Of a stretch of DNA of 64,000 bases, positions 8,458 to 16,489 are shown in pieces; position 1 is the stretch's first letter; every line of letters begins with the position of its first letter. The stretch is from contig NZ_JALJRW010000003.1 of the NCBI RefSeq assembly GCF_024519465.1, positions 119,158-183,157 of the forward strand, read 5' to 3'. The position numbers were made by a program, and so were the translations under genes. The notes under the pieces were generated by a model that was not told the origin of the DNA, did no database searches, and saw only the letters and a list, made by a program, of their open reading frames with translations. The stretch is from Stenotrophomonas sp. Ste86 (lineage in GTDB: Bacteria; Pseudomonadota; Gammaproteobacteria; Xanthomonadales; Xanthomonadaceae).

Positions 8458-9723
8458 ATGTGGCGGTTGACTGCCCTGCTCACCGGTGTAGCGCTGCTCC
8501 TGACGGGCAGCGGGTTGCTGGGCACCCTGCTGGCAGTGCGTGGCGGCCAGGCCGGCTTCGGCGCCGGCACGCTGGGGCTGGTGATGTCGGGGTATTTCGC
8601 CGGCTTTTTCATCGGCACCTTTTTCGCTCCGTCGTTGATCGGCCGGATCGGGCACATCCGCGCGTTCGCCTTCTTCGCCGCACTCGCCGCGATCGCGGTG
8701 CTGCTGCATCCGCTGTGGATCAACCCGGTCGGATGGGGCGTGCTGCGCATCGCCACCGGCATCGCGCTGGTCGGCCTGTACACGGTGATCGAAAGCTGGC
8801 TCAACGCCGAGCCCGATCCGGCCCGACGCAGCCGCGCGTTCTCGCTGTACATGGTGGTCAATCTGTCGGCCCTGGCGCTGGGCCAGGTGCTGCTGATGCT
8901 GGGCGATGCCAGCGCGGTGGGGATGTTCATGCTGACCGCGATCCTGGTCTGCGCGGCAGTGCTGCCGGTGACGGCCACGCGCCTGCGCCAGCCGGACGTG
9001 CCCGTGGTGACGCGCCTGAAGCTGGCCCGCCTGTATGCGATGGCACCGGTGGCCACCGTTGCCGCCGGCTTGTCCGGGCTGGCGATGGGCGGCTTCTGGG
9101 GCCTGCTGCCGGTATATGCGGGCGACGTGGGCCTGGATGGCAACGGCGTTGCACTGTTCATGCTTACTGCGATTCTTGGCGGCGCGCTGCTGCAGTGGCC
9201 CCTGGGCCACATCAGCGATGGGCACGATCGGCGCAGTGGTCTGGTGGCGCTCAGCCTGGCCGCCGCCGGCATCGCGGTGGTCGCCTCCCTGCCGATGATC
9301 CAGCTGCAGACCCACCTGCTGTTTGGGCTGTTCTTCGTCTACGGCGGGCTGGCGTTCTCGCTGTATCCGTTCGCGGTAGCGCACATGCTCGATTACCTGC
9401 CACGTGCGCATCTGTTGTCCGGCTGTTCCAGCCTGTTGCTGGTGCATGGCGTGGGTGCCGCCATCGGCCCGGCGCTGGCGGGCGCGGCGATGCAGCGCTT
9501 TGGTCCGGCGGCGCTGCCGCTGTATTTCGCCGTGGTGCTGATGCTGCTGGCGGTGTTCACCACCGCGCGGCTGCTGCGCTTCCAGCGCCTGCGCACGCAT
9601 CCGGTCGGGTTCCGGCTGATGCTGCGCACCACGCCGTCGGCGCTGGAAATGATGCCCGAGACCGACGCCGAGATCCCGCCCGACCCCCCCTCTCCCCTCT
9701 CCTCCGATAAGGAAGTGCATTGA
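8458..9723 (+). CDS. ycaD: MFS transporter, YcaD-like, coupled to ggpPS
   Basis: 421-residue major facilitator with about 12 transmembrane helices in two halves. The first half has YTVIESWLNAEPDPARRSRAF, the cytoplasmic loop typical of the YcaD/MFS-1 group, and the second half has GHISDGHDRRSG (MFS signature loop). Its TGA overlaps the start codon of ggpPS (TTGA), so the two are translationally coupled. In S. rhizophila a gene named ycaD next to ggpPS has been linked to salt response; from family knowledge and context I infer transport of glucosylglycerol or another osmolyte. Direction (export or uptake) is not determinable here. The last 30 residues are a polar, Pro-rich cytoplasmic tail. 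Confidence 0.85.
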   Translation: MWRLTALLTGVALLLTGSGLLGTLLAVRGGQAGFGAGTLGLVMSGYFAGFFIGTFFAPSLIGRIGHIRAFAFFAALAAIAVLLHPLWINPVGWGVLRIATGIALVGLYTVIESWLNAEPDPARRSRAFSLYMVVNLSALALGQVLLMLGDASAVGMFMLTAILVCAAVLPVTATRLRQPDVPVVTRLKLARLYAMAPVATVAAGLSGLAMGGFWGLLPVYAGDVGLDGNGVALFMLTAILGGALLQWPLGHISDGHDRRSGLVALSLAAAGIAVVASLPMIQLQTHLLFGLFFVYGGLAFSLYPFAVAHMLDYLPRAHLLSGCSSLLLVHGVGAAIGPALAGAAMQRFGPAALPLYFAVVLMLLAVFTTARLLRFQRLRTHPVGFRLMLRTTPSALEMMPETDAEIPPDPPSPLSSDKEVH

Positions 9724-12032
9724 CTGTATCGACACCCGCCACGCCCACCTCAACCCGTACACCGCCGGCCCCGCCGGCACCGCAGCTGATCCTGGCCACC
9801 GATCTGGATGGCACCTTCCTCGCCGGCGATGCCGCCGCGCGCCACCGCCTGTACCGGCTGGTGGACCAGCACCCCGGCATCGCGCTGATCTTCATCACCG
9901 GCCGCGGCCTCGAAGCGGTGATGCCGCTGCTCTCCGACCCGGCCATCCCGCGCCCGGACTATGTGGTCTGCGATGTTGGCGCGACCGTCGTCGATGGCCA
10001 CACCCTGCAGCCGCTGCAACCCCTGCAATCGATGATCGACGCGCACTGGCCCGGTGAGCACGTGGTGGCCGAGGCGATGCGCCCGTTCGCCGCCCTGCAG
10101 CGCCAGGACGTGCCGCAGGAACGGCGCTGCTCCTACTTCTGCGATCCGCAGACGCTGGCGCCGCTGCGCGCGCAGATCCAGGCCGCCGCGCAGGCGCTGG
10201 GCTGCGATGTGCTGTATTCGGCCGACCGCTACCTGGACATCCTGCCGCCGGACACCGACAAGGGCCGGACCCTGGCCGCGCTGGCGCGCCTGCTGGACCT
10301 GCCGCGCGATCGCATCCTGGTGGCCGGCGACACCCTCAATGACCTGTCGATGTACACCGCCGGCTTCCGCGGGGTGTGCGTGGGCGATTCGGAGCCGGCG
10401 CTGACCGCGGCGACCGCCACGCTGACGCATACCTTCCACGCGCAGGCACCCGGCTGCGGTGGCATCCTCGAGGCGATAGAGCACTTCGGCCTGCTCGCCA
10501 CCGACGATCCTTTCCTGCACGCCCCCAAGCAGGCGCGTGCCGACGGCGCCGACCTGGTGATGGTCTACCACCGGCTGCCCTTCGATGAGGTCATGGAAGA
10601 CGGCGTGCTGGTGCAGCGTCCCCCGCGTTCGCCCAACGGCATCATTCCCTCGTTGCTGAGTTTCTTCGAGGGCGGTCAGAAAGGCTCGTGGGTAGCGTGG
10701 GGCATCGATGACCCCAAGCGTGGTCCGTTCCAGACCCACCTGGCCGTCGATGCCGGACGCTACCCCACCCTCACCGCCGCGCGCGTGCCATTGAGCCGAC
10801 AAGAAGTGGACATTTTCTACAAGCGCTTCTCCAAGGAAGCGTTCTGGCCGATGCTGCACGTGTTCTGGGAACGTGCGAAGTTCCGCGACGACGACTGGCA
10901 GGTGTTCCTGAAGGTCAACCGTAAATTCGCGCACGCCACCGCCGCCGAAGCCGCGCATGGCGCTACGGTGTGGATCCACGATTACAACCTGTGGATGGTG
11001 CCGGCCACGCTGCGCGAACTGCGCCCGGACCTGAAGATCGCCTTCTTCCATCACACCTATTTCCCGTCCGCCGACGTGTTCAACGTGGTGCCGTGGCGCC
11101 GCGAGATCATCGGCAGCCTGCTGTCGTGCGATTACATCGGCTTCCACATTCCGCGCCAGGTGGAGAACTTCGTGGATGTCGTGCGCGGGGCGATGCCCGC
11201 CGAGCGCCTGGCCTGGGAAAGCTGCGCGCCGCGCTTCCTCACCTACGGCTGCGCGGTGGGGCTGGACACCATGACCACGCGCCTGCGCGTGGGCGACCGC
11301 GAGGTGGCGCTGGGCGCGCATCCGGTGGGTACCGACCTGCGCCGCATCCACAGCGTGCTGGCGCGTAGCGACGTACGCAACGACATCTTCAAGCTGCGCC
11401 GGGAGATCGGTGCGCGCAAGCTGGTGCTGTCGGTGGAGCGACTGGACTACACCAAGGGCACGCTGGCCAAGCTGGAGGCGTTCGAGCGGCTGCTGGAGCA
11501 GCATCCCGAGCGCCAGGGCAAGGTCACCCTGCTGATGGTGTGCGTGCCGGCGGCAAGCGAGATGACCGTCTACCGCACCCTGCAGAACCAGATCGAGCAG
11601 GCGGTGGGACGTATCAACGGCCGCTTCTCGCGGCTGGACTGGACGCCGGTGCGCTTCTTTGCACAAGCGTTGCCGTTCGAGGAAGTGGTGGCGCATTACG
11701 CCGCCGCGCAGGTGATGTGGATCACCCCGCTGCGCGATGGCTTGAACCTGGTGGCCAAGGAGTTCGTCGCCACGCACGGTATCGAGGGCAGCAGCGGCGT
11801 GCTGGTGCTCAGCGAGTTTGCCGGGGCCGCGGCCGAGCTGAAGGGCGCGGTGCTGACCAACCCGCATGATCCGGCCGACCTCACCGCCGGGCTGCTGCAG
11901 GCCTTGTCGATGCCCGAGGATGAGGCGACCGGACGCATGCGCCAGTTGTTTGGCAGCGTGGAGTACTACGACGTGGACCGCTGGGGCCGGGATTTCCTGG
12001 CGGCGGTGCGCGACAGCCACCCCGGAACGTAA
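9720..12032 (+). CDS. ggpPS: Bifunctional glucosylglycerol-phosphate phosphatase/synthase (HAD-GT20 fusion)
   Basis: 770 residues. Residues about 20-260 are a HAD phosphatase of the sucrose-phosphatase-like type: ATDLDGTF (nucleophile Asp), FITGRG, DKGRTLAAL (Lys) and VAGDTLNDLSMY. Residues about 275-765 are a GT20 glycosyltransferase with VWIHDYNLW, FFHHTYFPS, SVERLDYTKG and TPLRDGLNLVAKEF. This phosphatase-first order is that of GgpPS of Stenotrophomonas rhizophila, which makes glucosylglycerol from ADP-glucose and glycerol-3-phosphate in salt stress. The start is TTG inside the upstream gene's stop, with AAGGAAG 4 nt before it; no in-frame ATG occurs near. A trehalose-phosphate specificity cannot be excluded by eye, but a separate otsA exists at 39.4 kb. 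Confidence 0.9.
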   Translation: MTVSTPATPTSTRTPPAPPAPQLILATDLDGTFLAGDAAARHRLYRLVDQHPGIALIFITGRGLEAVMPLLSDPAIPRPDYVVCDVGATVVDGHTLQPLQPLQSMIDAHWPGEHVVAEAMRPFAALQRQDVPQERRCSYFCDPQTLAPLRAQIQAAAQALGCDVLYSADRYLDILPPDTDKGRTLAALARLLDLPRDRILVAGDTLNDLSMYTAGFRGVCVGDSEPALTAATATLTHTFHAQAPGCGGILEAIEHFGLLATDDPFLHAPKQARADGADLVMVYHRLPFDEVMEDGVLVQRPPRSPNGIIPSLLSFFEGGQKGSWVAWGIDDPKRGPFQTHLAVDAGRYPTLTAARVPLSRQEVDIFYKRFSKEAFWPMLHVFWERAKFRDDDWQVFLKVNRKFAHATAAEAAHGATVWIHDYNLWMVPATLRELRPDLKIAFFHHTYFPSADVFNVVPWRREIIGSLLSCDYIGFHIPRQVENFVDVVRGAMPAERLAWESCAPRFLTYGCAVGLDTMTTRLRVGDREVALGAHPVGTDLRRIHSVLARSDVRNDIFKLRREIGARKLVLSVERLDYTKGTLAKLEAFERLLEQHPERQGKVTLLMVCVPAASEMTVYRTLQNQIEQAVGRINGRFSRLDWTPVRFFAQALPFEEVVAHYAAAQVMWITPLRDGLNLVAKEFVATHGIEGSSGVLVLSEFAGAAAELKGAVLTNPHDPADLTAGLLQALSMPEDEATGRMRQLFGSVEYYDVDRWGRDFLAAVRDSHPGT

Positions 12033-12044
12033 CGCTGCGGCGGC

Positions 12045-12112
12045 GGGGCCGGCCAACGGCCGGCTCCGCATGACCTCCGGGTCGCTTGGAGCCGGCCAGC
12101 GGCCGGCACTAC
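12045..12112. repeat. Two GTAG-type palindromes after ggpPS
   Basis: Two adjacent palindromes: 12045-12066 (core CCGGCCAACGGCCGG) and 12088-12112 (core CCGGCCAGCGGCCGG, ending CACTAC, the complement of GTAG). They fill most of the 111-bp gap between the convergent ggpPS and blaL2 genes. They match the SMAG/REP repeats described in S. maltophilia. They probably protect or end both transcripts. Confidence 0.8.
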
Positions 12113-12143
12113 GGTGGGGCGGCTGCTCTGCCCTCCGCTGGAT

Positions 12144-13049
12144 TCACCCGGCGCGCATGCGTTGCTCGGCGATCACCGCGACCTGGCGCAGTACGTCATT
12201 GCGGCCGGCGTCGTCCACGGTCGCGCCCTGCAGGTAGCTGGTCAGCACCCACGCGGCGCCGCCGGCCATCGGCCACAGGATCGCGATGTCGTTGGTGGTG
12301 TCTTCGCCATTGCTGCCGGTCTTGTCGCCCACCCGCCACGCCTTGGACAGACCTGCACGCAGGCGTGCATCGCCGGTTTCGTTGTCGATCAGCCAGTCGG
12401 CCAGCTGCTGGCGTGACGCCGGTTGCAGCACCGTGCCCAGCACGAAGCGCTGCAGGCTGGCGGCCATCGCGGCCGGGCTGGTGGTATCGCGCGGATCGCC
12501 CGGCGCGAAGCGGTTCATGTCCGGCTCCAGGCGATCGTTGCGGGTCACCGCATCGCCGTTGTCGCGCAGGAAACGGGTAACGGCGGAGGGTCCACCGGCC
12601 AAGCCCAGCAGCAGGTTGGCCGCCGGGTTGTCGCTGGTGATCATCGTCGCCCGGCACAGGTCGCGCACGCTGAGGTCCTTGCCGACGTGGCGCGTGGTGA
12701 CCGGCGCATGCGAGAGCATGTCCTGCTGGCGCACCGGCACGCGCTGATCCAGGGTGAGCCGCCCGGCATCGACCTGGCGCAGGACGGCCGCACACAACAC
12801 GAACTTGAAGGTGCTGCACATCGGGAAGCGCTCGTCCTGGCGGTGGCCGATGCGCTGTCCGGTAGCGGTATCCAGCACGGTCACCCCGAGCCGACCGCCG
12901 CTGGCCGCTTCCAATGCCGCAAAGTCCCCGGCGGCGGCGATCGGCGCTGCGGTCGATGCCGTCGGCGGCATCTTCGCCAGCGCGGTGGCGGCCAGCGCCG
13001 AGGCGGCGGCCGCCCCGGTCCATTGCAGGAACTGTCGTCGAGCAAGCAT
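12144..13049 (-). CDS. blaL2: Class A beta-lactamase, L2 type
   Basis: 301-residue serine beta-lactamase that hydrolyses penicillins, cephalosporins and aztreonam in Stenotrophomonas. A twin-arginine leader (MLARRQFLQWTG followed by an Ala-rich stretch) directs it to the periplasm. Catalytic motifs in order are CSTFKF (S70-x-x-K73), SDN (S130-D-N), RLEPDMN (E166 omega loop) and DKTGSNG (K234-T-G). Length agrees with L2 (about 303). The ATG at 13049 is right before the Arg pair, so it is preferred to an upstream ATG at 13127. It is divergent from ampR, 207 bp away, the standard inducible L2 arrangement. Expression should rise with muropeptide signals through AmpR. Confidence 0.95.
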   Translation of the reverse strand: MLARRQFLQWTGAAAASALAATALAKMPPTASTAAPIAAAGDFAALEAASGGRLGVTVLDTATGQRIGHRQDERFPMCSTFKFVLCAAVLRQVDAGRLTLDQRVPVRQQDMLSHAPVTTRHVGKDLSVRDLCRATMITSDNPAANLLLGLAGGPSAVTRFLRDNGDAVTRNDRLEPDMNRFAPGDPRDTTSPAAMAASLQRFVLGTVLQPASRQQLADWLIDNETGDARLRAGLSKAWRVGDKTGSNGEDTTNDIAILWPMAGGAAWVLTSYLQGATVDDAGRNDVLRQVAVIAEQRMRAG

Positions 13050-13256
13050 GCAGGTTCTCCTTGTTGGAGGAGGGAGTATTGCCAGCGCTGGCACGGGTGA
13101 AAAGCGATCATTTCCAGTGAGACACATGATTCAAACTAATGGCTTTGCCGGGCGCGCCTGGCGAAGGGGCCTGCAATTAGGTTCATTTCCGCCATCACTG
13201 ACACAGCGGGTGTCTGCAGATGCCATTATGCATCACCCCTGCTCACGGCTCGACGG
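13050..13256. promoter_or_regulatory. Divergent blaL2/ampR control region
   Basis: 207 bp between the two start codons. By family knowledge it holds both promoters and the AmpR operator; LysR regulators bind T-N11-A type sites here. The stretch at about 13170-13235 is the most AT-rich part and is the best place for the operator and the blaL2 -35/-10, but I cannot assign exact boxes by eye. Confidence 0.6.
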
Positions 13257-14129
13257 ATGATCCGCCCCCAGTTGCCGCTCAATGCGCTGCGCGCCTTCGA
13301 GGCCGCCGCCCGCCACCAGAACTTCACCCGCGCCGCGCTGGAGTTGTGCGTCAGCCAGGCGGCGCTGAGCCATCAGATCCGCGCGCTGGAGGAACGGCTG
13401 GGGGTGTCGTTGTTCAACCGGTTGCCGCGTGGCGTGGCGCTGACCGACGAGGGCGCGCGCCTGTATCCGGTGCTCAACGAGGCCTTCGACCGTATCGCCG
13501 TCAGTCTGGACCGCTTCGTCGGCGGGCATTTCCGCCAGGTACTGAGCGTGGGCGTGGTCGGCACCTTCGCCACCGGCTGGCTGCTACCCCGGCTGGCGGA
13601 CTTCAACGCGCTGCATCCGGATATCGAACTGCGCGTGCAGACCCACAACAACCGCATCGATCTGGCCGGCGAAGGCCTGGACCTGGCGATCCGCTTCGGC
13701 GATGGCGACTGGCAGGGACAGGTCAGCGATGCGGTGCTGGAGGCGCCGTTCGCCCCGCTGTGCGCGCCGGCGTTGGCACGGATGCTGCGGCAGCCGCGCG
13801 ACCTGGCCAATGTGGCGATGTTGCGCTCGTATCGCAGCGACGAATGGCCGCGCTGGCTGCAGGCGGCGGGCGCGCCGGAGCTGGAAGCGCGCGGACCGGT
13901 GTTCGACTCGTCACTGACCCTGGCCAGTGCCGCAGCCTCCGGCGCCGGCGTGGCGCTGTTGCCGTTGAAGATGTTCGAGCAGGACCTGGCGCAGGGACGG
14001 CTGGTCCAACCGTTCGCGCAGACCCTGGACCTGGGGCGGTACTGGTTGACGCGATTGCGCTCGCGCGCCGAGAGCGAGGCGGCGCGGCGTTTCCGGGAAT
14101 GGCTGGAAATGCAGGACCCTGCGCGCTGA
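13257..14129 (+). CDS. ampR: LysR-family regulator AmpR of the L2 beta-lactamase
   Basis: 290 residues. An N-terminal winged helix-turn-helix (about 1-65; LNALRAFEAAARHQNFTRAA, then QAALSHQIRALEERLG) is followed by a LysR substrate-binding domain. The C-terminal effector domain has VGTFATGWLLPRL and GAGVALLP, both characteristic of AmpR proteins, which sense UDP-MurNAc-pentapeptide and anhydro-muropeptides from cell-wall recycling. Divergent position from blaL2 supports the assignment. The ATG at 13257 gives the conserved MIRPQLPLNALRAFE start. It would repress and activate blaL2 in response to beta-lactams. Confidence 0.93.
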   Translation: MIRPQLPLNALRAFEAAARHQNFTRAALELCVSQAALSHQIRALEERLGVSLFNRLPRGVALTDEGARLYPVLNEAFDRIAVSLDRFVGGHFRQVLSVGVVGTFATGWLLPRLADFNALHPDIELRVQTHNNRIDLAGEGLDLAIRFGDGDWQGQVSDAVLEAPFAPLCAPALARMLRQPRDLANVAMLRSYRSDEWPRWLQAAGAPELEARGPVFDSSLTLASAAASGAGVALLPLKMFEQDLAQGRLVQPFAQTLDLGRYWLTRLRSRAESEAARRFREWLEMQDPAR

Positions 14130-14137
14130 GCCGAGAG

Positions 14138-14239
14138 CAGCCGGGCATGGCCCGGCTCTACCGTCAGGGTTGCAACATCGCACGCACCGGGGGTGATGCA
14201 ATGCGTGCCCCACCGGTAGAGCCACGCCATGCGTGGCTT
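14138..14239. repeat. Inverted pair of GTAG palindromes after ampR
   Basis: Two 24-nt GTAG-type palindromes in opposite orientation: 14138-14161 (core CCGGGCATGGCCCGG, ending CTAC) and 14216-14239 (starting GTAG, core CCACGCCATGCGTGG). They lie between convergent ampR and the ABC-F gene, in the head-to-head pairing reported for SMAG repeats. Confidence 0.85.
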
Positions 14240-14287
14240 GCCTGACGCAAGCGCGGATAACCCACCGCGCCGCGCCATTGAACGAGC

Positions 14288-16144
14288 TTACCCTTCCAGC
14301 AGCTCCATCCAGGTTTGCTCGGCCTTGCCGAGCAGCGTGGCAGTGGCTTCGCGGTCGCGGCCGAGCACGGCCATGCGGGTGGCATCGGCGTAGTTGCCCG
14401 GGTCGGCCAGCTGGCGATCCAGCTCGGCCAGCACGCCTTCCAGCTCGCTGACCTTCGCTTCGGCGGCCGCCAACTTATGCGGATTAACCGGCTTCTTCGG
14501 CGGCAGCGGCGGGGTCGGGGCCACCGGCTCCGGTGCGGCGGCGGCCATCTTCTGCTTGGTGCCCTGCGCGGCCGGACGCGAACGCAGCCACGCCGCATAT
14601 GCATCCAGGTCGCCATCGAACGGCTCGACCACGCCATCGGCCACGCGCCAGAAGGTATCGCAGACCAGCCCGATCAGATGGCGGTCATGGGAGACCATCA
14701 CGATCGCCCCTTCGAAGTCGGCAAGGGCTTCGGCCAGGGCTTCACGCATTTCCAGGTCAAGGTGGTTGGTCGGTTCGTCGAGCAGCAGCACGTTGGGCTG
14801 CTGGTAGGCGATCAGCGACAGCGCCAGGCGCGCACGCTCGCCACCGGAGAAACCATCCACCGGTTCGAACGCACGGTCACCAGCGAAATTCCACTTGCCG
14901 AGGAAATCGCGGAAGACCTGGTTCGGCGCATCCCGGTCCAGGTCGCGGAAGTGCTCCATCGGCGACTGCCCTTCGTGCAGGGACTCCACCGTGTGCTGGG
15001 CGAAGTAGCCGATGCGCAGGTCCGGGTGCGCGGCGCGCTCGCCACTGAGCGGCGCCAGTTCACCCACCAGGGTCTTCACCAAGGTCGTTTTACCCGCGCC
15101 GTTCGGGCCCAGCAGGCCGATGCGCTGGCCGGCTTCCAGGCCGAAGCCCACGTTGTGCAGGATTACCGAATCGGCGCCGTAACCGGCCTCGACGTGGTTG
15201 AGCCGGATCAGCGAGAACGGCAGCTTGGCCGGCGGCGAAAACTCGATGCGGAACTCGCGCTCGGCGCGTACCGCCTCGGTGCCGGCCAGCTTGGCCAGGC
15301 GCTTCATGCGGCTCTGCGCCTGCGCGGCCTTGCTGGCCTGCGCCTTGAAGCGGTCGATGAAGCTCTGCAGGTGGGCGCGCTCGGCCTGTTCCTTGTCGTG
15401 CGCGATCTGCTGCTGGCGCAGCTGCTCGGCGCGCTGGCGCTCGAAATCGGTGTAACCGCCCGGGTACAACTTGGCGCCGCCCCCATGCAGGTGCAGGGTG
15501 TGGGTGGCCACGTTGTCGAGGAACTCGCGGTCATGGGAGATCAGCAGCAGGGTGCCGGGGTACTTGAGCAGCCACTGTTCCAGCCAGAACACCGCATCCA
15601 GATCCAGATGGTTGGTCGGCTCATCGAGCAGCAGCAGGTCGCTGGGCATCATCAGCGCGCGGGCCAGGTTCAGGCGCACGCGCCAGCCACCGGAGAACGA
15701 GGACACTGCCCGCGAGTGGGTCTCGGCCGGGAAGCCCAGGCCGTGCAGCAGCTTGCCGGCGCGCGCTTCGGCGTCATAGGCGCCGATCTCGGCCATCTTC
15801 TGGTGCGCGGTAGCCACCGCTTCCCAGTCTTCACGTGCGGCTGCGGCGGCTTCTTCGCGCATGACCGCAGCCACCTCGGTGTCGCCTTCGAGCACGAACT
15901 GCAGCGCCGGGTCGGGCAGCGACGGGGTTTCCTGGGCCACGCTGGCGATGCGGACCTTGCCGGGCAGGTCGAGATCGCCCTTGTCCGCCTCCAGCTCGCC
16001 CTTCACGGCAGCAAACAGGCTGGACTTGCCGGCACCGTTGCGGCCGACCACGCCGACGCGGTACCCCGCGTGCAGGGTCAGGTCGACGTTGGACAACAGC
16101 AGCCGCTCGCCACGGCGCAAGGCGAAGTTACGAAGGGAAATCAT
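14288..16144 (-). CDS. ABC-F family ATPase, YheS-like
   Basis: 618-residue soluble protein with two ABC ATPase domains and no membrane segments, the ABC-F pattern of ribosome-associated translation factors. Domain 1 has Walker A GRNGAGKSS, signature FSGGW and Walker B LLLLDEPTNHLD. A charged linker (about 235-290, KEQAERAHLQSFIDRFKAQ) follows. Domain 2 has GPNGAGKTT, FSGGERARLALSL and a second DEPTNHLD. A C-terminal coiled-coil (about 545-618) starts after a Pro-rich stretch. The long linker and C-terminal coil fit the YheS/Uup branch rather than EttA. The ATG at 16144 gives MISLRNFALRRG. Role: probably helping stalled ribosomes; not antibiotic resistance by default. Confidence 0.88.
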   Translation of the reverse strand: MISLRNFALRRGERLLLSNVDLTLHAGYRVGVVGRNGAGKSSLFAAVKGELEADKGDLDLPGKVRIASVAQETPSLPDPALQFVLEGDTEVAAVMREEAAAAAREDWEAVATAHQKMAEIGAYDAEARAGKLLHGLGFPAETHSRAVSSFSGGWRVRLNLARALMMPSDLLLLDEPTNHLDLDAVFWLEQWLLKYPGTLLLISHDREFLDNVATHTLHLHGGGAKLYPGGYTDFERQRAEQLRQQQIAHDKEQAERAHLQSFIDRFKAQASKAAQAQSRMKRLAKLAGTEAVRAEREFRIEFSPPAKLPFSLIRLNHVEAGYGADSVILHNVGFGLEAGQRIGLLGPNGAGKTTLVKTLVGELAPLSGERAAHPDLRIGYFAQHTVESLHEGQSPMEHFRDLDRDAPNQVFRDFLGKWNFAGDRAFEPVDGFSGGERARLALSLIAYQQPNVLLLDEPTNHLDLEMREALAEALADFEGAIVMVSHDRHLIGLVCDTFWRVADGVVEPFDGDLDAYAAWLRSRPAAQGTKQKMAAAAPEPVAPTPPLPPKKPVNPHKLAAAEAKVSELEGVLAELDRQLADPGNYADATRMAVLGRDREATATLLGKAEQTWMELLEG

Positions 16145-16489
16145 CTTGGGGGTCCATATAACGGAATGGAATGTGCTGGTGAGCACCTTTCCTGCGACGT
16201 AATTCTAACGTTAACGAATACTTGACGCGCCCCGGGATGCGCGGCGGGTCGCGTTCCTCTCTCCCACGCCCCCGCCTGCGCTTCCCCGGGACCCTGATGT
16301 CGAGCGTGCCGATTCACGTAAATGGTTGCTGCTGCAACGTTTTTTGTGAAGATTGCGGACATTTGACAAGCGATGAATATCCCGTTAATTGATTTATTGC
16401 GCACCGCAACACCCCGCCTTCGCCGACCTGCTTCACGCCGTCGAGTTGTCGTTCCGGTGCCGCGCCATTCCTACCGGAGCCCCACCCTG
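16145..16489. other. Divergent intergenic region, ABC-F / TonB receptor
   Basis: 345 bp without a gene. It is clearly more AT-rich than its flanks around 16195-16215 and 16320-16400. It holds a perfect TAACGTTA palindrome (about 16207-16214) and a consensus -35 TTGACA at 16363-16368 reading toward the TonB receptor; 17 bp later stands TAATTG, a poor -10. The stretch 16215-16300 shows nothing I can name. Confidence 0.5.

Noticed and set aside
9750..12071. 773-codon open frame on the minus strand
   Set aside because: Antisense shadow of ggpPS, whose catalytic motifs are intact on the plus strand.
12144..14129. blaL2-ampR as an acquired resistance island
   Set aside because: Composition equals its surroundings and no mobile element is near; L2/ampR is intrinsic to Stenotrophomonas.
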